This document shows, piece by piece, positions 7,944-18,530 of a DNA stretch of 64,000 nt (the stretch's first letter is position 1; the number at the start of each line of letters is the position of its first letter). Origin of the DNA: Streptomyces sp. TRM68416. GTDB taxonomy: Bacteria > Actinomycetota > Actinomycetes > Streptomycetales > Streptomycetaceae. Both the position numbers and the translations under genes were made by a program. The notes under the pieces were generated by a model. It was not told where the DNA came from. It made no database searches and worked only from the letters and a program-made list of their open reading frames with translations. Where the stretch lies: positions 62,001 to 126,000 of the forward strand of contig NZ_JACVWU010000017.1 of the NCBI RefSeq assembly GCF_014596915.1, in the 5' to 3' direction.

Positions 7944-8981
7944 ATGCAATCCGAGATCTCCACCAGGCCTGCGTCCCGCCGGCTGCGGCGCCCCGTCGCG
8001 ATGGCCGCCGCCGTGCTGCTCGTGTCGTCCGTGGCGACCGCGTGCGGCAGCGGCTCGGGTGGTACCCCCGGCACGACTCCTGGAACCGGCAGGCCGAGCC
8101 CGTCGAGTCCGTCGAGCCCCGACGGCACCAACGGCGGCACGACCGGAGGCGGCTCCACGGCACCGGGCCAGGGCGACACGACCGCACCCGGCCAGGGCGG
8201 CACCACCGCACCCGGCACCCCCGCCCCGTCGGCCGAGCCGAGCGGGCCCGGACCCGGTGGCGGACCCCGCCAGGTCCGTACGGCGGTGTACTTCCTGCGC
8301 GGGGAGAAGGTCTCACCCGCTCCGCGCACGGTGACGGCGCCCGGCACCGCGGCCGGCGCGCTGCGCGCCCTGCTGGCCGGGCCGAACAGCTACGAGCGCG
8401 GCTTCAAGCGCACCACCGCCATTCCTTCGGGCACGACGCTGAACTCCGTCGACGTGCGGAACAAGGTGGCCACCGTGGACCTGTCCGGACGCTACGACGA
8501 CGGCGGCGGAAGCCTGTCGATGCGGGCCCGGCTCGCCCAGGTGGTGTTCACCGCGACCCGCTTCCCCAGCATCGAGAAGGTGCGGTTCGAGCTGGACGGC
8601 AAGCCGGTGACGTCCTTCGGCGGCGAGGGCATCGTCCTCGACCGGCCCGTGGGCCGCGCCGACTTCGAGGATCTCTCACCCCTCGTCCTGGTCGAGTCGC
8701 CGCTGATCGGCGACACGATCCGCACGCCCGTGCGGGTGTGGGGGAGCGCCAACACCTTCGAGGCGACGCTCCGGCTGAAGATCACCGACGCCGCCGGGCG
8801 CACGGCCGCGAGCGTGTACGCCACGGCGACCTCCGGAACCGGCACGCGCGGCACGTTCGACGTGACCATCCCCTACAAGGCGACCCGCTCGGGGCCCGGC
8901 ACGCTCACGGCGTGGTGGGACTCGCCCGAGGACGGACGGAAGGTCGTCGAGGACGTCGTACCCCTGAACGTCGAGCGATGA
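7944..8981 (+). CDS. GerMN/Gmad2-domain lipoprotein
   Basis: A 345-residue secreted lipoprotein. Residues 1-32 form a lipoprotein signal: basic start, hydrophobic AMAAAVLLVSSVA, then the lipobox ending TAC with the Cys at about residue 34. Residues 35-95 are a Gly/Thr/Pro-rich linker. Residues 100-230 form a GerMN domain (FLRGEKVSPAPRTV, ALRALLAGPNSYERG, DVRNKVATVDLSG, VFTATRFPSIEKVRFELDG), and residues 240-345 a Gmad2 immunoglobulin-like domain (VESPLIGDTIRTPVRVWG). In actinomycetes such proteins sit on the outer face of the membrane, some beside the LpqB/MtrAB system. The ATG at 7944 follows GGAGGAGG. Function here is unknown. Confidence 0.88.
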   Translation: MQSEISTRPASRRLRRPVAMAAAVLLVSSVATACGSGSGGTPGTTPGTGRPSPSSPSSPDGTNGGTTGGGSTAPGQGDTTAPGQGGTTAPGTPAPSAEPSGPGPGGGPRQVRTAVYFLRGEKVSPAPRTVTAPGTAAGALRALLAGPNSYERGFKRTTAIPSGTTLNSVDVRNKVATVDLSGRYDDGGGSLSMRARLAQVVFTATRFPSIEKVRFELDGKPVTSFGGEGIVLDRPVGRADFEDLSPLVLVESPLIGDTIRTPVRVWGSANTFEATLRLKITDAAGRTAASVYATATSGTGTRGTFDVTIPYKATRSGPGTLTAWWDSPEDGRKVVEDVVPLNVER

Positions 8982-9046
8982 GCCCCGGCAGGAGCAGAGG
9001 TGAGCTCCCGCCAGGACCAGAGGCGAGCCCCGGAAGGACCAGCGGT
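8980..9046. repeat. Three imperfect 22-23 bp tandem repeats
   Basis: Three units beginning 'gagccccgg/gagctcccg' and ending 'aggaccagaggc' or a near form run from the lipoprotein stop codon into the gap before the convergent phosphatase gene (8980-9001, 9002-9024, 9025-9046). No hairpin is formed. Confidence 0.6.
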
Positions 9047-9055
9047 GGGCCGACG

Positions 9056-10963
9056 TCACGCGTCCAGCTTGAGGGTGAACCACGTCGTCTTGCCCTCGTC
9101 CGTGGGCTGCACCCCCCAGCTGTGGGCCAGCGTGCGGACGAGGCACAGGCCGCGGCCGGACTCCTCGTTCTGGGTGGCCTGCCGGGGCTGGGGGAGATGC
9201 GGACTGCGGTCGCTGACCTCGACCGTGAGGTCGTCGGCGGTGCGGCGGGCGTGCAGACCGAGGGGGCCCTCCGCGTGCTGGACGGCGTTGGTCAGGATCT
9301 CGGAGACCAGCAGCAGCGCGTCGTCGGCCAGCGCGGTGCAGTCCCAGTCGGCGAGGGCCTTGCCGAGCAGCACCCGGCCCTCGGGCACGGCCGACGGAAC
9401 GGCGGGGAACTCGGCGGCGAAGGTGTCCAGCGGCGGCGCGGGGAGCCGGGCCAGGAGCAGGGTGACGTCGTCGTTGTGACTCTCGGGATCGGGCACCAGA
9501 CCGGCCAGCAGATGGTCGGCTGCCGATTCCAGACAGGTCCCCTCGGTGAAGAAATCCCCCAGGAGTGAGGTGAGCTGGTGCAGTCGGCTCTCGATGTCGC
9601 TGTCCGGCGTCTCGATCAGGCCGTCGGTGTACAGCACCAGACTCGCGCCGGGCGGGACGGACGTGCAGGACTGCTGGTAGACGATGCCGCCGACACCGAG
9701 CGGAGCGTTGACCGGGACGGGCAGTTGCCGCACCCCCTCGCCGGGCACGGCGACCAGCGTCGGCAGGTGCCCGGCGGAGCAGACGGTGACCGTACCGGCG
9801 TCCGGCGCTATGACGAGATAGCAGCAGGTGACCAGTTGGTCGGGGACGTCGAGGTCGGCCACGCAGGCGTCCAGGGCCTGCATGAGCCGGCGCGGCTGGA
9901 TGCCCGTCTTGGCGAGCGCGTGCGCCGCCGAGCGCAACTGGCCCATGACGGCGGCCGCTTCCAGGCCGCGCCCCATCACGTCACCGATCAGCACCCCCAC
10001 CCGTCCGGCGCCGAGCGGAACGAGGTCGAACCAGTCGCCGCCCACCCCGGCGCCCTGCGTCGCGGGCCGGTACCGGCTGGCGGTGGCCAGGCCGGGAATG
10101 GCCGGCGGGGTACCCATCAGACTGCGCTGCAGGGTGAGGGCGATGCGCCGCTGCTGCTCGTACAGGGCGGTGAGTTCGGCCTCCGCCCGCTTGCGCTCGC
10201 TGATGTCCCGCACGATGGCGCACGCCCCGACGACCGTGCCGTCCGTGTCCCGGGTCGGCCACAGCGTGACGTCGACGTCCAGCAGCGCACCCGACTTGGT
10301 CAGGCGCAGTGTCTCGAAGCGCTCGACCTTCTCGCCCAGCCGCAGTCGGCGCAGCAGCGCCATGATCTCGTCCTTGCACTGCTCGGGGGCGAGGAGTGAC
10401 ACGTGTCTGCCGATGGCCTCCTCGGCGGTGTAGCCGTAGAACCGCTGGGCCGCCGCGTTCCAGTAGGTGATGCGTCCGTCGAGGGTCTTGGCGAGGATCG
10501 CGTCCTGGGAGGACTCGACGAGCGCGGCGAGTTCGTTGATGCGCCGCTCGGCGGCCTTGCGGTCGCTGACGTCCCGGACGGCGGCCGAGACGAGCAGGCC
10601 GTTCGGGGTCTGCAGGGGGCTGAGGCTGATCTCGACGGGGAACTCGGTGCCGTCCTTGCGCAGGCCGTGCAGCTCCAGTCCGGCACCCATCGGGCGCACC
10701 TGGCGGTTGGCGGCGTAGCCGGCGCGGTGGCGGGTGTGGTGGCCCTGGAAGCGCTGCGGGACGAGCAACTCGACCGGATGGTCGAGCAGTTCCTCGCGCC
10801 GGTAGCCGAACAGGGCCTCGGTCTGCGCGTTGACGAGTTTGATGATGCCGGCATCGTCGACGATGACCATGGCGTCCGGCGCGGCCTCCAGGAGGCTGCG
10901 GAATCGTTCCTCGCCGGTCGCGTCCGCGGTCCGCATCGGCTGCGTCGCGACGATCTCGGTCAT
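9056..10963 (-). CDS. PAS-PAS-PP2C (SpoIIE) phosphatase with HATPase domain
   Basis: A 635-residue cytoplasmic sensor. Two PAS domains (residues ~20-135 and ~145-265, each followed by a DVSDRKAAERR or DISERKRAEAE linker) precede a SpoIIE-type PP2C phosphatase (about 290-500; GVGGDWFDLVPLG, GDVMGRGLEAAAVM, CSAGHLPTLV, LYTDGLIE, HNDDVTLLL) and a C-terminal anti-sigma-factor-like HATPase (about 515-635; SEILTNAVQHAEG, GRGLCLVRTLA). Such proteins are common in Streptomyces and probably set the phosphorylation of an anti-anti-sigma factor in response to redox, light or ligand sensed by PAS. An earlier ATG at 10993 would add ten residues; neither start has a strong ribosome site. Confidence 0.92.
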   Translation of the reverse strand: MTEIVATQPMRTADATGEERFRSLLEAAPDAMVIVDDAGIIKLVNAQTEALFGYRREELLDHPVELLVPQRFQGHHTRHRAGYAANRQVRPMGAGLELHGLRKDGTEFPVEISLSPLQTPNGLLVSAAVRDVSDRKAAERRINELAALVESSQDAILAKTLDGRITYWNAAAQRFYGYTAEEAIGRHVSLLAPEQCKDEIMALLRRLRLGEKVERFETLRLTKSGALLDVDVTLWPTRDTDGTVVGACAIVRDISERKRAEAELTALYEQQRRIALTLQRSLMGTPPAIPGLATASRYRPATQGAGVGGDWFDLVPLGAGRVGVLIGDVMGRGLEAAAVMGQLRSAAHALAKTGIQPRRLMQALDACVADLDVPDQLVTCCYLVIAPDAGTVTVCSAGHLPTLVAVPGEGVRQLPVPVNAPLGVGGIVYQQSCTSVPPGASLVLYTDGLIETPDSDIESRLHQLTSLLGDFFTEGTCLESAADHLLAGLVPDPESHNDDVTLLLARLPAPPLDTFAAEFPAVPSAVPEGRVLLGKALADWDCTALADDALLLVSEILTNAVQHAEGPLGLHARRTADDLTVEVSDRSPHLPQPRQATQNEESGRGLCLVRTLAHSWGVQPTDEGKTTWFTLKLDA

Positions 10964-11258
10964 AGGCTCAACCCCCCACGGTGGTGGGGTCATATCAGCG
11001 TCTTCGCGCCGCCTTCGCGAGTGATTGTCATTTACTCTCCGTATGCTGCTCAAAACTGACCGTTGTCAGATCGCGGTCTGGGCGGATCGCAGCGTTCCGG
11101 GGACGGTATGCGAAAGCCCGCCCCCGCGGTATGCCCAGTGGGCCCCGGGAACAGGGCCACTCGGCTCATGCCTCGCGCGCACCCGTCGCCCACGCTGAGG
11201 ACAGGAGACGTACGCCCGCCACGACGGCCGCGCCCGCCGGCACGCGAGGAGACGCACC

Positions 11259-11723
11259 ATGACCACCGCCACCATCCCCCGGCCCACCAGGACGCTGTCC
11301 GCGGAGTACCGCGGGCGCCTGATGAGCCTGGCGCACGAGGCGCGCTACCCGGCGGGCACCCGCCTGTTCGACGAGGGCGGCCGGGCCGGGCTCTTCTGGA
11401 TCGTCCGGTCCGGGGGCGTGGCCCTCGACGTGCGCGTCCCCGGCCGCCGGCCGGTCGCCCTGGAGACGCTGGGCCGCGGTGAACTGCTCGGCTGGTCCTG
11501 GCTGTCCCCCTCGTACCGGTGGCAGTTCGGCGCGCAGACGGTGGGACCGGTGCACGCCCACGAGTTCCACGCCGCGGCCGTACGCCGGATGTGCGCGGAG
11601 GACCCCGCGATGGGCCACGCGATCGCGCTGTGGGTCGCCGAGGCCGAGGCCCGGCGCCTGACGGCCGCCCGCGACCGCCTCCTGGACCTGGACACCCCCT
11701 ACGGCGGCGGGGCGCGGGGCTGA
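11259..11723 (+). CDS. Stand-alone cyclic-nucleotide-binding (Crp-like) domain protein
   Basis: A 154-residue protein that is almost wholly a cNMP-binding jelly roll: EARYPAGTRLFDEGGRAG, FWIVRSGGVALDV, and RRPVALETLGRGELLGWSWL match the beta-barrel and phosphate-cassette region of Crp/Fnr proteins. No helix-turn-helix follows; the last 40 residues are a helix rich in Ala and Arg. It may be a ligand sensor acting on a partner. It has a clear GAGGAGA ribosome site and heads a run with the CBS protein and the Rv1733c-like protein. Similar stand-alone domains occur beside the DevR-type genes of other streptomycetes. Confidence 0.85.
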   Translation: MTTATIPRPTRTLSAEYRGRLMSLAHEARYPAGTRLFDEGGRAGLFWIVRSGGVALDVRVPGRRPVALETLGRGELLGWSWLSPSYRWQFGAQTVGPVHAHEFHAAAVRRMCAEDPAMGHAIALWVAEAEARRLTAARDRLLDLDTPYGGGARG

Positions 11724-11771
11724 CCCCCCGCCCCGGGCGTCGACCGGACCGGAACCCCGCCGGAGGACACC

Positions 11772-12467
11772 ATGGACGGCACCCCCAGCACCGTGGACGA
11801 CGTGATGACCCGCAGGGTCGTGGCCGTCCGGCGCGCAGCCGCGTTCAAGGACATCGTCAAGACCATGCGGCGGTGGCACGTCAGCGGCGTCCCCGTGGTG
11901 GACGACGACAACCGCGTGGTGGGCGTGGTCTCCCAGGCCGATCTGCTGCTGAAGGAGGAGGTCCACGACGCCGGCCCCGACCGCTCGTCCCGGCCCGTCC
12001 GCCCCGAGGACGTGGCCAAGGCCGCCGCCCGCAGGGCCGCGGACCTGATGACGGCACCGGCCGTCACCGCCCACCCGCACGACACGCTGGCGGCGGCCGC
12101 CCGGGCCATGGCCCGCCACGGGGTCAAGCGGCTGCCCGTGGTCGACGAGCACGGCGTCCTGGCCGGCATCGTCAGCCGGGCCGACCTGCTCAACGTCTTC
12201 CTGCGCGACGACGACTCCATCGCCCGCGAAGTGCGCGACGAGGTCGTCGCGTTCCTCTTCCCCGAAGCGCCGGACGCCGTCCGGGTGCAGGTCCGCGACG
12301 GGGTCGTACGACTCACCGGGCGCGTGCCCAGCACGGCCCTCGTCCCCGTCGCCGCCCGCCTGACGCGGGCCGTGGAAGGCGTGGTGGGCGTGGACTGCGA
12401 ACTGCTGGGCCCACGCCGCCGTCCCGTCCTGGACCCGGACCTCGCCGACGACGGCGCGGGCCGTTGA
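11772..12467 (+). CDS. CBS-pair and BON domain protein
   Basis: A 231-residue protein with two CBS motifs (residues ~8-62: DVMTRRVVAVRRAA, VSGVPVVDDDNRVVGVVSQADLL; ~88-145: DLMTAPAVTAHP, VKRLPVVDEHGVLAGIVSRADLL) and a C-terminal BON domain (~150-215: VRVQVRDGVVRLTGRVPS, TRAVEGVVGVDC). CBS pairs bind adenine nucleotides and BON domains bind membranes or ligands, so an energy-sensing role is plausible. A CBS protein (Rv2626c, without BON) is one of the strongest DosR-regulon members in M. tuberculosis. A paralogue with the same architecture is at 21631-22503. Confidence 0.9.
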   Translation: MDGTPSTVDDVMTRRVVAVRRAAAFKDIVKTMRRWHVSGVPVVDDDNRVVGVVSQADLLLKEEVHDAGPDRSSRPVRPEDVAKAAARRAADLMTAPAVTAHPHDTLAAAARAMARHGVKRLPVVDEHGVLAGIVSRADLLNVFLRDDDSIAREVRDEVVAFLFPEAPDAVRVQVRDGVVRLTGRVPSTALVPVAARLTRAVEGVVGVDCELLGPRRRPVLDPDLADDGAGR

Positions 12468-12503
12468 CCCGGACCCGATCCGGACCGACAGGGGGTGCCG
12501 GCG

Positions 12504-13085
12504 ATGAGGAGGACGACGGTGCGCGGCTGGCGCTGGCGGCACAACACCCTGCGCCGCCCCAGCGACCGCGCTGAGGCCTGGATCGTCCTGGCCACCTGGA
12601 TCCTGGCCCTGGTGGGCGGCCTGGGCACGGCCCAGCTGACCGGTGACCGGGTGGCCGACGGCCTCGCCGAGCGACGTGACCGGGCCCAGCCGGTCTCCGC
12701 CGTGCTCGTCGAGGACGCGCCGACGGTCCCGGTCACGACGGGGGAGGGCTTCAGCAACAGCACGGTCTGGGCGAAGGTGCGCTGGACGGACGCCGACGGC
12801 GCCCCGCACACGGGCCGGGCGCAGGTCGATCCCGGCAGCGAGGCGGGCACCTCGGTCACGGTCTGGACCGGCACCACGGGCACTCTGGTCGCCCCGCCCC
12901 CCACCGCCATGGAGGCGGAGTTCCAGTCGGTCCTCGCGGGCACCCTGGCCGGGCTGACCGCCGCCGGCACCCTGGTCGGCTGCGGCCGGCTCGCACGGTT
13001 CGGCCTGGACCGGCGGCGACTGCACGCATGGGAGACGGAGTGGGCCCGGGTCGGCCCGCAGTGGCGCAAGCGGATGTACGGCTGA
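12504..13085 (+). CDS. Rv1733c-like membrane protein
   Basis: A 193-residue protein with two membrane segments (residues ~27-47, AWIVLATWILALVGGLGTAQ; ~135-158, VLAGTLAGLTAAGTLVGC) flanking an extracytoplasmic domain of about 85 residues. This layout and the N-terminal 'RRHNTLRRPSDRAE-WI' motif are those of the Rv1733c family, a known DosR-regulon antigen in M. tuberculosis. Function is unknown. The ATG 12504 lies eight bases after GGGGG; a GTG nine bases earlier is the alternative. The gene follows the CBS/BON gene by 36 bp, probably in one operon. Confidence 0.88.
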   Translation: MRRTTVRGWRWRHNTLRRPSDRAEAWIVLATWILALVGGLGTAQLTGDRVADGLAERRDRAQPVSAVLVEDAPTVPVTTGEGFSNSTVWAKVRWTDADGAPHTGRAQVDPGSEAGTSVTVWTGTTGTLVAPPPTAMEAEFQSVLAGTLAGLTAAGTLVGCGRLARFGLDRRRLHAWETEWARVGPQWRKRMYG

Positions 13086-13103
13086 CGGGGCAAAAGGTCC
13101 GGA

Positions 13104-13258
13104 GCATGCGGCAGGGGCCTGTCGGGTCCCGGGCGTGTGGCAGGCGCCGCGCCTGTCGGGTCACGGGCATGCGGCAGGCGCCTGTCGGGCCCCAGGTATG
13201 CGGCAGGGGTCTGTCGGGGTCCGGGGGCGTGCGCGGCAGGGGCCTGTCGGGTCCCGCG
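13104..13258. repeat. Five tandem 29-34 bp units upstream of hsp20
   Basis: Units begin at 13104, 13133, 13167, 13196 and 13227, each of the form GC(A/G)TG-CGGCAGG-G-CCTGTCGGGTCCC. The shared core GGGGCCTGTCGGGTCCC is a loose palindrome with the same GGG...CCC ends and spacing as the island's DevR-like box, and the array runs straight into a near-perfect box at 13260. I infer a cluster of binding sites; it could also be a simple slipped-strand expansion. Confidence 0.6.
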
Positions 13259-13259
13259 C

Positions 13260-13274
13260 GGGACCGGTCGGCCC
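13260..13274. promoter_or_regulatory. Putative DevR-type box upstream of hsp20
   Basis: GGGACCGGTCGGCCC, 61 bp before the hsp20 start codon. One of the best matches to the shared motif. Confidence 0.65.
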
Positions 13275-13334
13275 AGGCGCGCCCCCGCCCCGCGGCGCGA
13301 CGCTGGAAGCGGGAAGAACGAAGAGGAGGGTGAC

Positions 13335-13757
13335 ATGAGCGGCATGATCGAGCGGTTGCCCGGCTGGCCGATGCTCCCCGACCTGTTCGGCTGGGTCGAG
13401 GGCGGGTTCCCGGCCGCCCACACCGCCCCGGGGATACACGGCATCCGCACCGAGGAACGCCTGGCGGACGGAGCGTACGTGCTGCGGGCCGAGCTGCCCG
13501 GCATCGACCCCGCGAAGGATGTCGAGATCACGATCACGGAAGGTCTGCTCACACTGCGCGCCGAGCGCACCGAGGAGACCAAGGAGAGGCACCACACCGA
13601 GTTCCGCTACGGCACCTTCGCCCGCTCGGTCCGGCTGCCCGCCGGCGCCACGGGCGAGGAGGCCACCGCGGAGTACAAGGACGGTGTCCTGACGATCACG
13701 GTTCCGGTGCCGGAGAAGAAGGCGGGCACCCGGACCGTCCCCGTGCGGTCCGTCTGA
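13335..13757 (+). CDS. Hsp20/alpha-crystallin small heat-shock protein
   Basis: A 140-residue ATP-independent holdase chaperone. The alpha-crystallin domain runs from residue ~35 to 130 (IRTEERLADGAYVLRAELPG, DVEITITEGLLTLRAERTEE, EFRYGTFARSVRLPAGA, AEYKDGVLTITVPVPE), with the F-R-S-RLP strand and a C-terminal 'RTVPV' in place of the I-x-I/V tail. The start follows GAGGAGGG. Small heat-shock proteins (HspX/Acr) are the signature of DosR-type hypoxia regulons; the array and box just upstream fit. A terminator follows. Confidence 0.95.
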   Translation: MSGMIERLPGWPMLPDLFGWVEGGFPAAHTAPGIHGIRTEERLADGAYVLRAELPGIDPAKDVEITITEGLLTLRAERTEETKERHHTEFRYGTFARSVRLPAGATGEEATAEYKDGVLTITVPVPEKKAGTRTVPVRSV

Positions 13758-13784
13758 GCGCCGTCGCGCGCCGCGCCGCACGCC

Positions 13785-13830
13785 GTGTGCGCGACCGGGG
13801 TCGGCTCCCGGTCACGCACACGTTTCTCTC
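13785..13830 (+). terminator. Rho-independent terminator after hsp20
   Basis: A 15-bp stem (GTGTGCGCGACCGGG at 13785-13799 with CCCGGTCACGCACAC at 13807-13821, one mismatch, seven-base loop) followed by the T-rich gtttctctct. Confidence 0.8.
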
Positions 13831-14230
13831 TGCCCGCTTTCACGGACGACGGCGCGGGCCCTCACTGGAAGACGGCATGGATCGCGCACTCCGGCGCGGC
13901 GTGGGGGGCGACGAGGATCTCGTCGCCCTCGCGCAGGCCGAGATCGGGCGCGGGGGCAGGCCGCCTCCCGGGCGGACAGTCCGCGCGCTCCGGTGCCGAA
14001 CGCGCCGAACACCTCGTCCGGGCGCAGCCGCTGGACCGGCACGGACGGGGCACCCGGCGCAACCGCCGCCGCACGGGCGGAGTCCGTCGGGGCGTCGGCG
14101 ACGAGGTGGCCTGGCACGGGACCCCCAGGCCGTACGACGCCTCGTCCTCCCAGGCTCGGCGGCGGTGAGCGGGCCGGCCACGGCCCCCCGGGCCCGGGGG
14201 GCCGGGCGGACCGGCCCACCCGGCTACGAC
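13831..14230. other. Non-coding gap with a possible P-type ATPase remnant
   Basis: No intact gene. On the reverse strand at about 13963-14046 the reading VQRLRPDEVFGAFGTGARGL followed by SAREA resembles the N-terminal cation-ATPase domain of P-type ATPases (compare VHQLTPAQVADRLG...GLSTHE at 53540). After that point the frame loses similarity. This may be what is left of a deleted pump gene. Confidence 0.35.
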
Positions 14231-14245
14231 GGGACCGTTCGGCCC
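14231..14245. promoter_or_regulatory. Putative DevR-type box upstream of the WS/DGAT gene
   Basis: GGGACCGTTCGGCCC, ending 37 bp before the start codon; it differs from the hsp20 box at one base. Confidence 0.65.
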
Positions 14246-14282
14246 CTGGCGCGGCCCCGTCGGCGGCAGGACGGTGGAAGAC

Positions 14283-15617
14283 ATGATCGAGCGCGCGAGC
14301 CCGGCGGACCGGGCCTTCTTGGCGATGGACACCGGGGAGGTGCCCGAGCAGTTCGGTGTCGTGCTGCTGCTCGGCGAGGGCGCGGACGGCCCGGTCACCC
14401 TCGAACACGTCCTCAAGCTGATCGCCGAGCGCGTACCGGCGGTGCCGCGCCTGCGCCGGCGGCTGGTGGCCGCGCCCTTCGGCTGCGGCGGGCCGGTCTG
14501 GGCCGACGATCCCTCGTTCGACGTCCGCCAGCACGTCCGCACGGTGCGCTGCACCCCGCCGGGCGACGCACAGGCACTGCTGGACACGGCCCTGTCGGTG
14601 ATCATGCACCCGATGCCCCGCACCGCGCCGATGTGGTCGGCGACCCTGGTCACGGACGTTGCCGGAAGCGCGGGCGCCCTGGTGCTCGTCCTGCACCACG
14701 CCCTCGCCGACGGAGTCGGCGGCCTCGCCGTACTGACCCGACTCGTCGACGCGCCGCGGCAGGCACCCGAGGCCGCCTTCCCCCGCCCGGCACCCGGCAG
14801 GGCCGCACTGGCCCGCGACGCGCTGCACAGCCGTCTCACGGCGCCGCGCCGCGCCCGGGCCGCGTGGCGTCTGCTGCGCGCCTCGACGGGCGCCGGCGGA
14901 GGACTGCGCCCCCCACGGGCCGCCCCGACCTCCCTGAACCGGCGCACGGGACCGCGCCGCCGCCTCGGCGCGGTCCACACCGACCTCGCCGCGCTGCGAA
15001 ACGCCGCCCACTCGCACGGCGCCAGCGTCAACGACGCCGTCCTGGTCGCCGTCGCGGCCGCCCTGCGCCGAGTGCTCCGGGGCAGGGGCGAGTTCCCCGA
15101 CGCGTTCGTCGTCACCGTGCCCGTGTCCGGCCGCCGGCCGGAAGCGGAGAGTGCCCTGGGCAACATGGTCAGCCCGATGCTGGTCTCCGTGCCGGCCGTC
15201 GGCACCGTCCCCGACCGGCTGCGCCGGGTGTCGGCGCAGGTCCGCGCGCACCGGGCGGCCGCCACCGGGCCGGCCCCCATCGCGCTGCTGGGCTGGCTGT
15301 TCCGGCCGCTGGCACGGCTGGGCGGCTACCGCTGGTACATGAACCACCAGCACCGGTTCCACACCCTGGTCACCCATGTGCACGGCCCCGCCGAGCAGGT
15401 CGCCTTCGGCGGCGTCCCGGTCGTCTCCGCCGTCCCGGTCACCGTCGGCGACGGCGGCAACATCCCCGTGCACTTCGAGGTCCTCTCCTACGCCGGCACC
15501 CTCACTCTCGCCGCCACGGCCGACCCCGACCACTTCCCCGAGCTCGCCGAACTGACCGAGGCCCTCTCCGCCGAGCTGGACCTGATCGTCCGGTACCGCG
15601 GCGCCGGCGGTTCGTGA
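14283..15617 (+). CDS. WS/DGAT wax-ester synthase/diacylglycerol acyltransferase
   Basis: A 444-residue acyltransferase that would pass an acyl group from acyl-CoA to diacylglycerol or a long-chain alcohol, making storage lipid at the membrane. It opens MIERASPADRAFLAMDTG, as in the family, and has the catalytic HHALADG motif at residues 138-144. Later motifs are also there: SVNDAVLVAVAAALRRVL and the GNMVSPMLVSVP segment. Triacylglycerol synthase Tgs1 (Rv3130c) is a DosR-regulon enzyme in M. tuberculosis that stores fatty acids in hypoxia. A GTG at 14274 could add three residues. The acyl-CoA synthetase gene follows after 101 bp with its own box. Confidence 0.92.
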   Translation: MIERASPADRAFLAMDTGEVPEQFGVVLLLGEGADGPVTLEHVLKLIAERVPAVPRLRRRLVAAPFGCGGPVWADDPSFDVRQHVRTVRCTPPGDAQALLDTALSVIMHPMPRTAPMWSATLVTDVAGSAGALVLVLHHALADGVGGLAVLTRLVDAPRQAPEAAFPRPAPGRAALARDALHSRLTAPRRARAAWRLLRASTGAGGGLRPPRAAPTSLNRRTGPRRRLGAVHTDLAALRNAAHSHGASVNDAVLVAVAAALRRVLRGRGEFPDAFVVTVPVSGRRPEAESALGNMVSPMLVSVPAVGTVPDRLRRVSAQVRAHRAAATGPAPIALLGWLFRPLARLGGYRWYMNHQHRFHTLVTHVHGPAEQVAFGGVPVVSAVPVTVGDGGNIPVHFEVLSYAGTLTLAATADPDHFPELAELTEALSAELDLIVRYRGAGGS

Positions 15618-15634
15618 CCCCCGGCCCCCCCGAC

Positions 15635-15649
15635 GGGGACGTTCGGCCC
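15635..15649. promoter_or_regulatory. Putative DevR-type box upstream of the acyl-CoA synthetase/PDH operon
   Basis: GGGGACGTTCGGCCC, 70 bp before the start codon at 15719. Confidence 0.6.
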
Positions 15650-15718
15650 AGTGCCCGCCGCGCGCCCCGGGCGGACGGTCGGAACAGGACCCACGGGACC
15701 CCACGGGAAGGGGATGCC

Positions 15719-17517
<1,799 letters not shown>

Positions 17518-17521
<4 letters not shown>

Positions 17522-18528
17522 GCGCCACCCGCGCCGCACGCAAGTCCGCCGCCGGCCGGCAAGCGGTGCACGAACTCGCCCTGTTCGGCGCCATGCTGCG
17601 CATCCGCCGCTTCGAGGAGCGCTGCGTGGAGCTGTACAGCGCCGCCCGCATCCGCGGCTTCATGCACCTCTACATCGGCGAGGAGGCCGTCGCCGTCGGC
17701 GTCAACGAGGCGCTCACCGACGACGACGCGGTCGTCTCGACGTACCGCGAACACGGGCACGCACTCGCCCGCGGCGTCCCCGCCGACGCGATCATGGCGG
17801 AGATGTTCGGCAAGGAGACCGGCTGCAGCCGCGGCCGGGGCGGCTCCATGCACCTGTTCGACGCGAGCCGACGCTTCTACGGCGGCAACGCCATCGTCGG
17901 CGGCGGCCTCCCACTCGCCGCGGGACTCGCCCTCGCCGACCGCATGACCGGCAAAGACCGTGTCACCTGCTGCTTCTTCGGCGACGGGGCCTTCGCCGAG
18001 GGCGAGTTCCACGAGACGGCCAACCTGGCCGCCCTGTGGAGGCTGCCCCTGCTGTTCGTCTGCGAGAACAACCTGTACGCGATGGGCACCGCCCTGGAGC
18101 GCCACCAGGCCCAGACCGACCTGGCGATGCGCGCCGCCTCCTACGGCATGGTCTCCTGGGCCGTCGACGGCATGGACGTCCTGGCCGTCGAGGACGCCGC
18201 CCGGCGCGCCGCCGAGGGCATCCGCGCCGGCACCGGACCGCACTTCCTGGAGATGCGCACCTACCGCTTCCGCGCCCACTCCATGTACGACTCCGACCGC
18301 TACCGCGAGAAGGCCGAGATCGAGCGGTGGAAGGAACGCGACCCGATCGACCGGTTCGCCCAGCGGCTGCGCGAGCACGCCTCACTGACCGACAAGGCCC
18401 TCGCCGAGCTGGAGAAGCGGGTCGGCGCCGAGATCGACGCGGCCGTCGAGACCGCCGAACAGGCTCCCGAGGAGCCCGTCGCCGACCTGCTGCGATTCGT
18501 CACGAGCCCCGTGGGGGAGGCGAGCTGA
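17518..18528 (+). CDS. Pyruvate dehydrogenase-like E1 component, alpha subunit
   Basis: A 336-residue thiamine-diphosphate enzyme subunit. Residues ~20-330 form the E1alpha fold: MLRIRRFEERCVELY, GFMHLYIGEEAVAVG, STYREHGHALARG, GRGGSMHLFD, and the ThDP/Mg motif GDGAFAEGEFHE...ENN (~residues 156-185). The phosphorylatable Ser loop reads YRFRAHSMYDSD. With E1beta it decarboxylates a 2-oxoacid (pyruvate or branched) and loads the acyl group on E2 lipoate. It overlaps the ligase by four bases. Streptomyces main PDH uses the single-chain AceE, so this alpha2beta2 form is an accessory complex. Confidence 0.93.
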
Positions 18529-18530
18529 CC

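Noticed and set aside
13104..13258. The tandem array as a CRISPR
   Set aside because: Units follow each other directly with no unique spacers, and they differ between copies.
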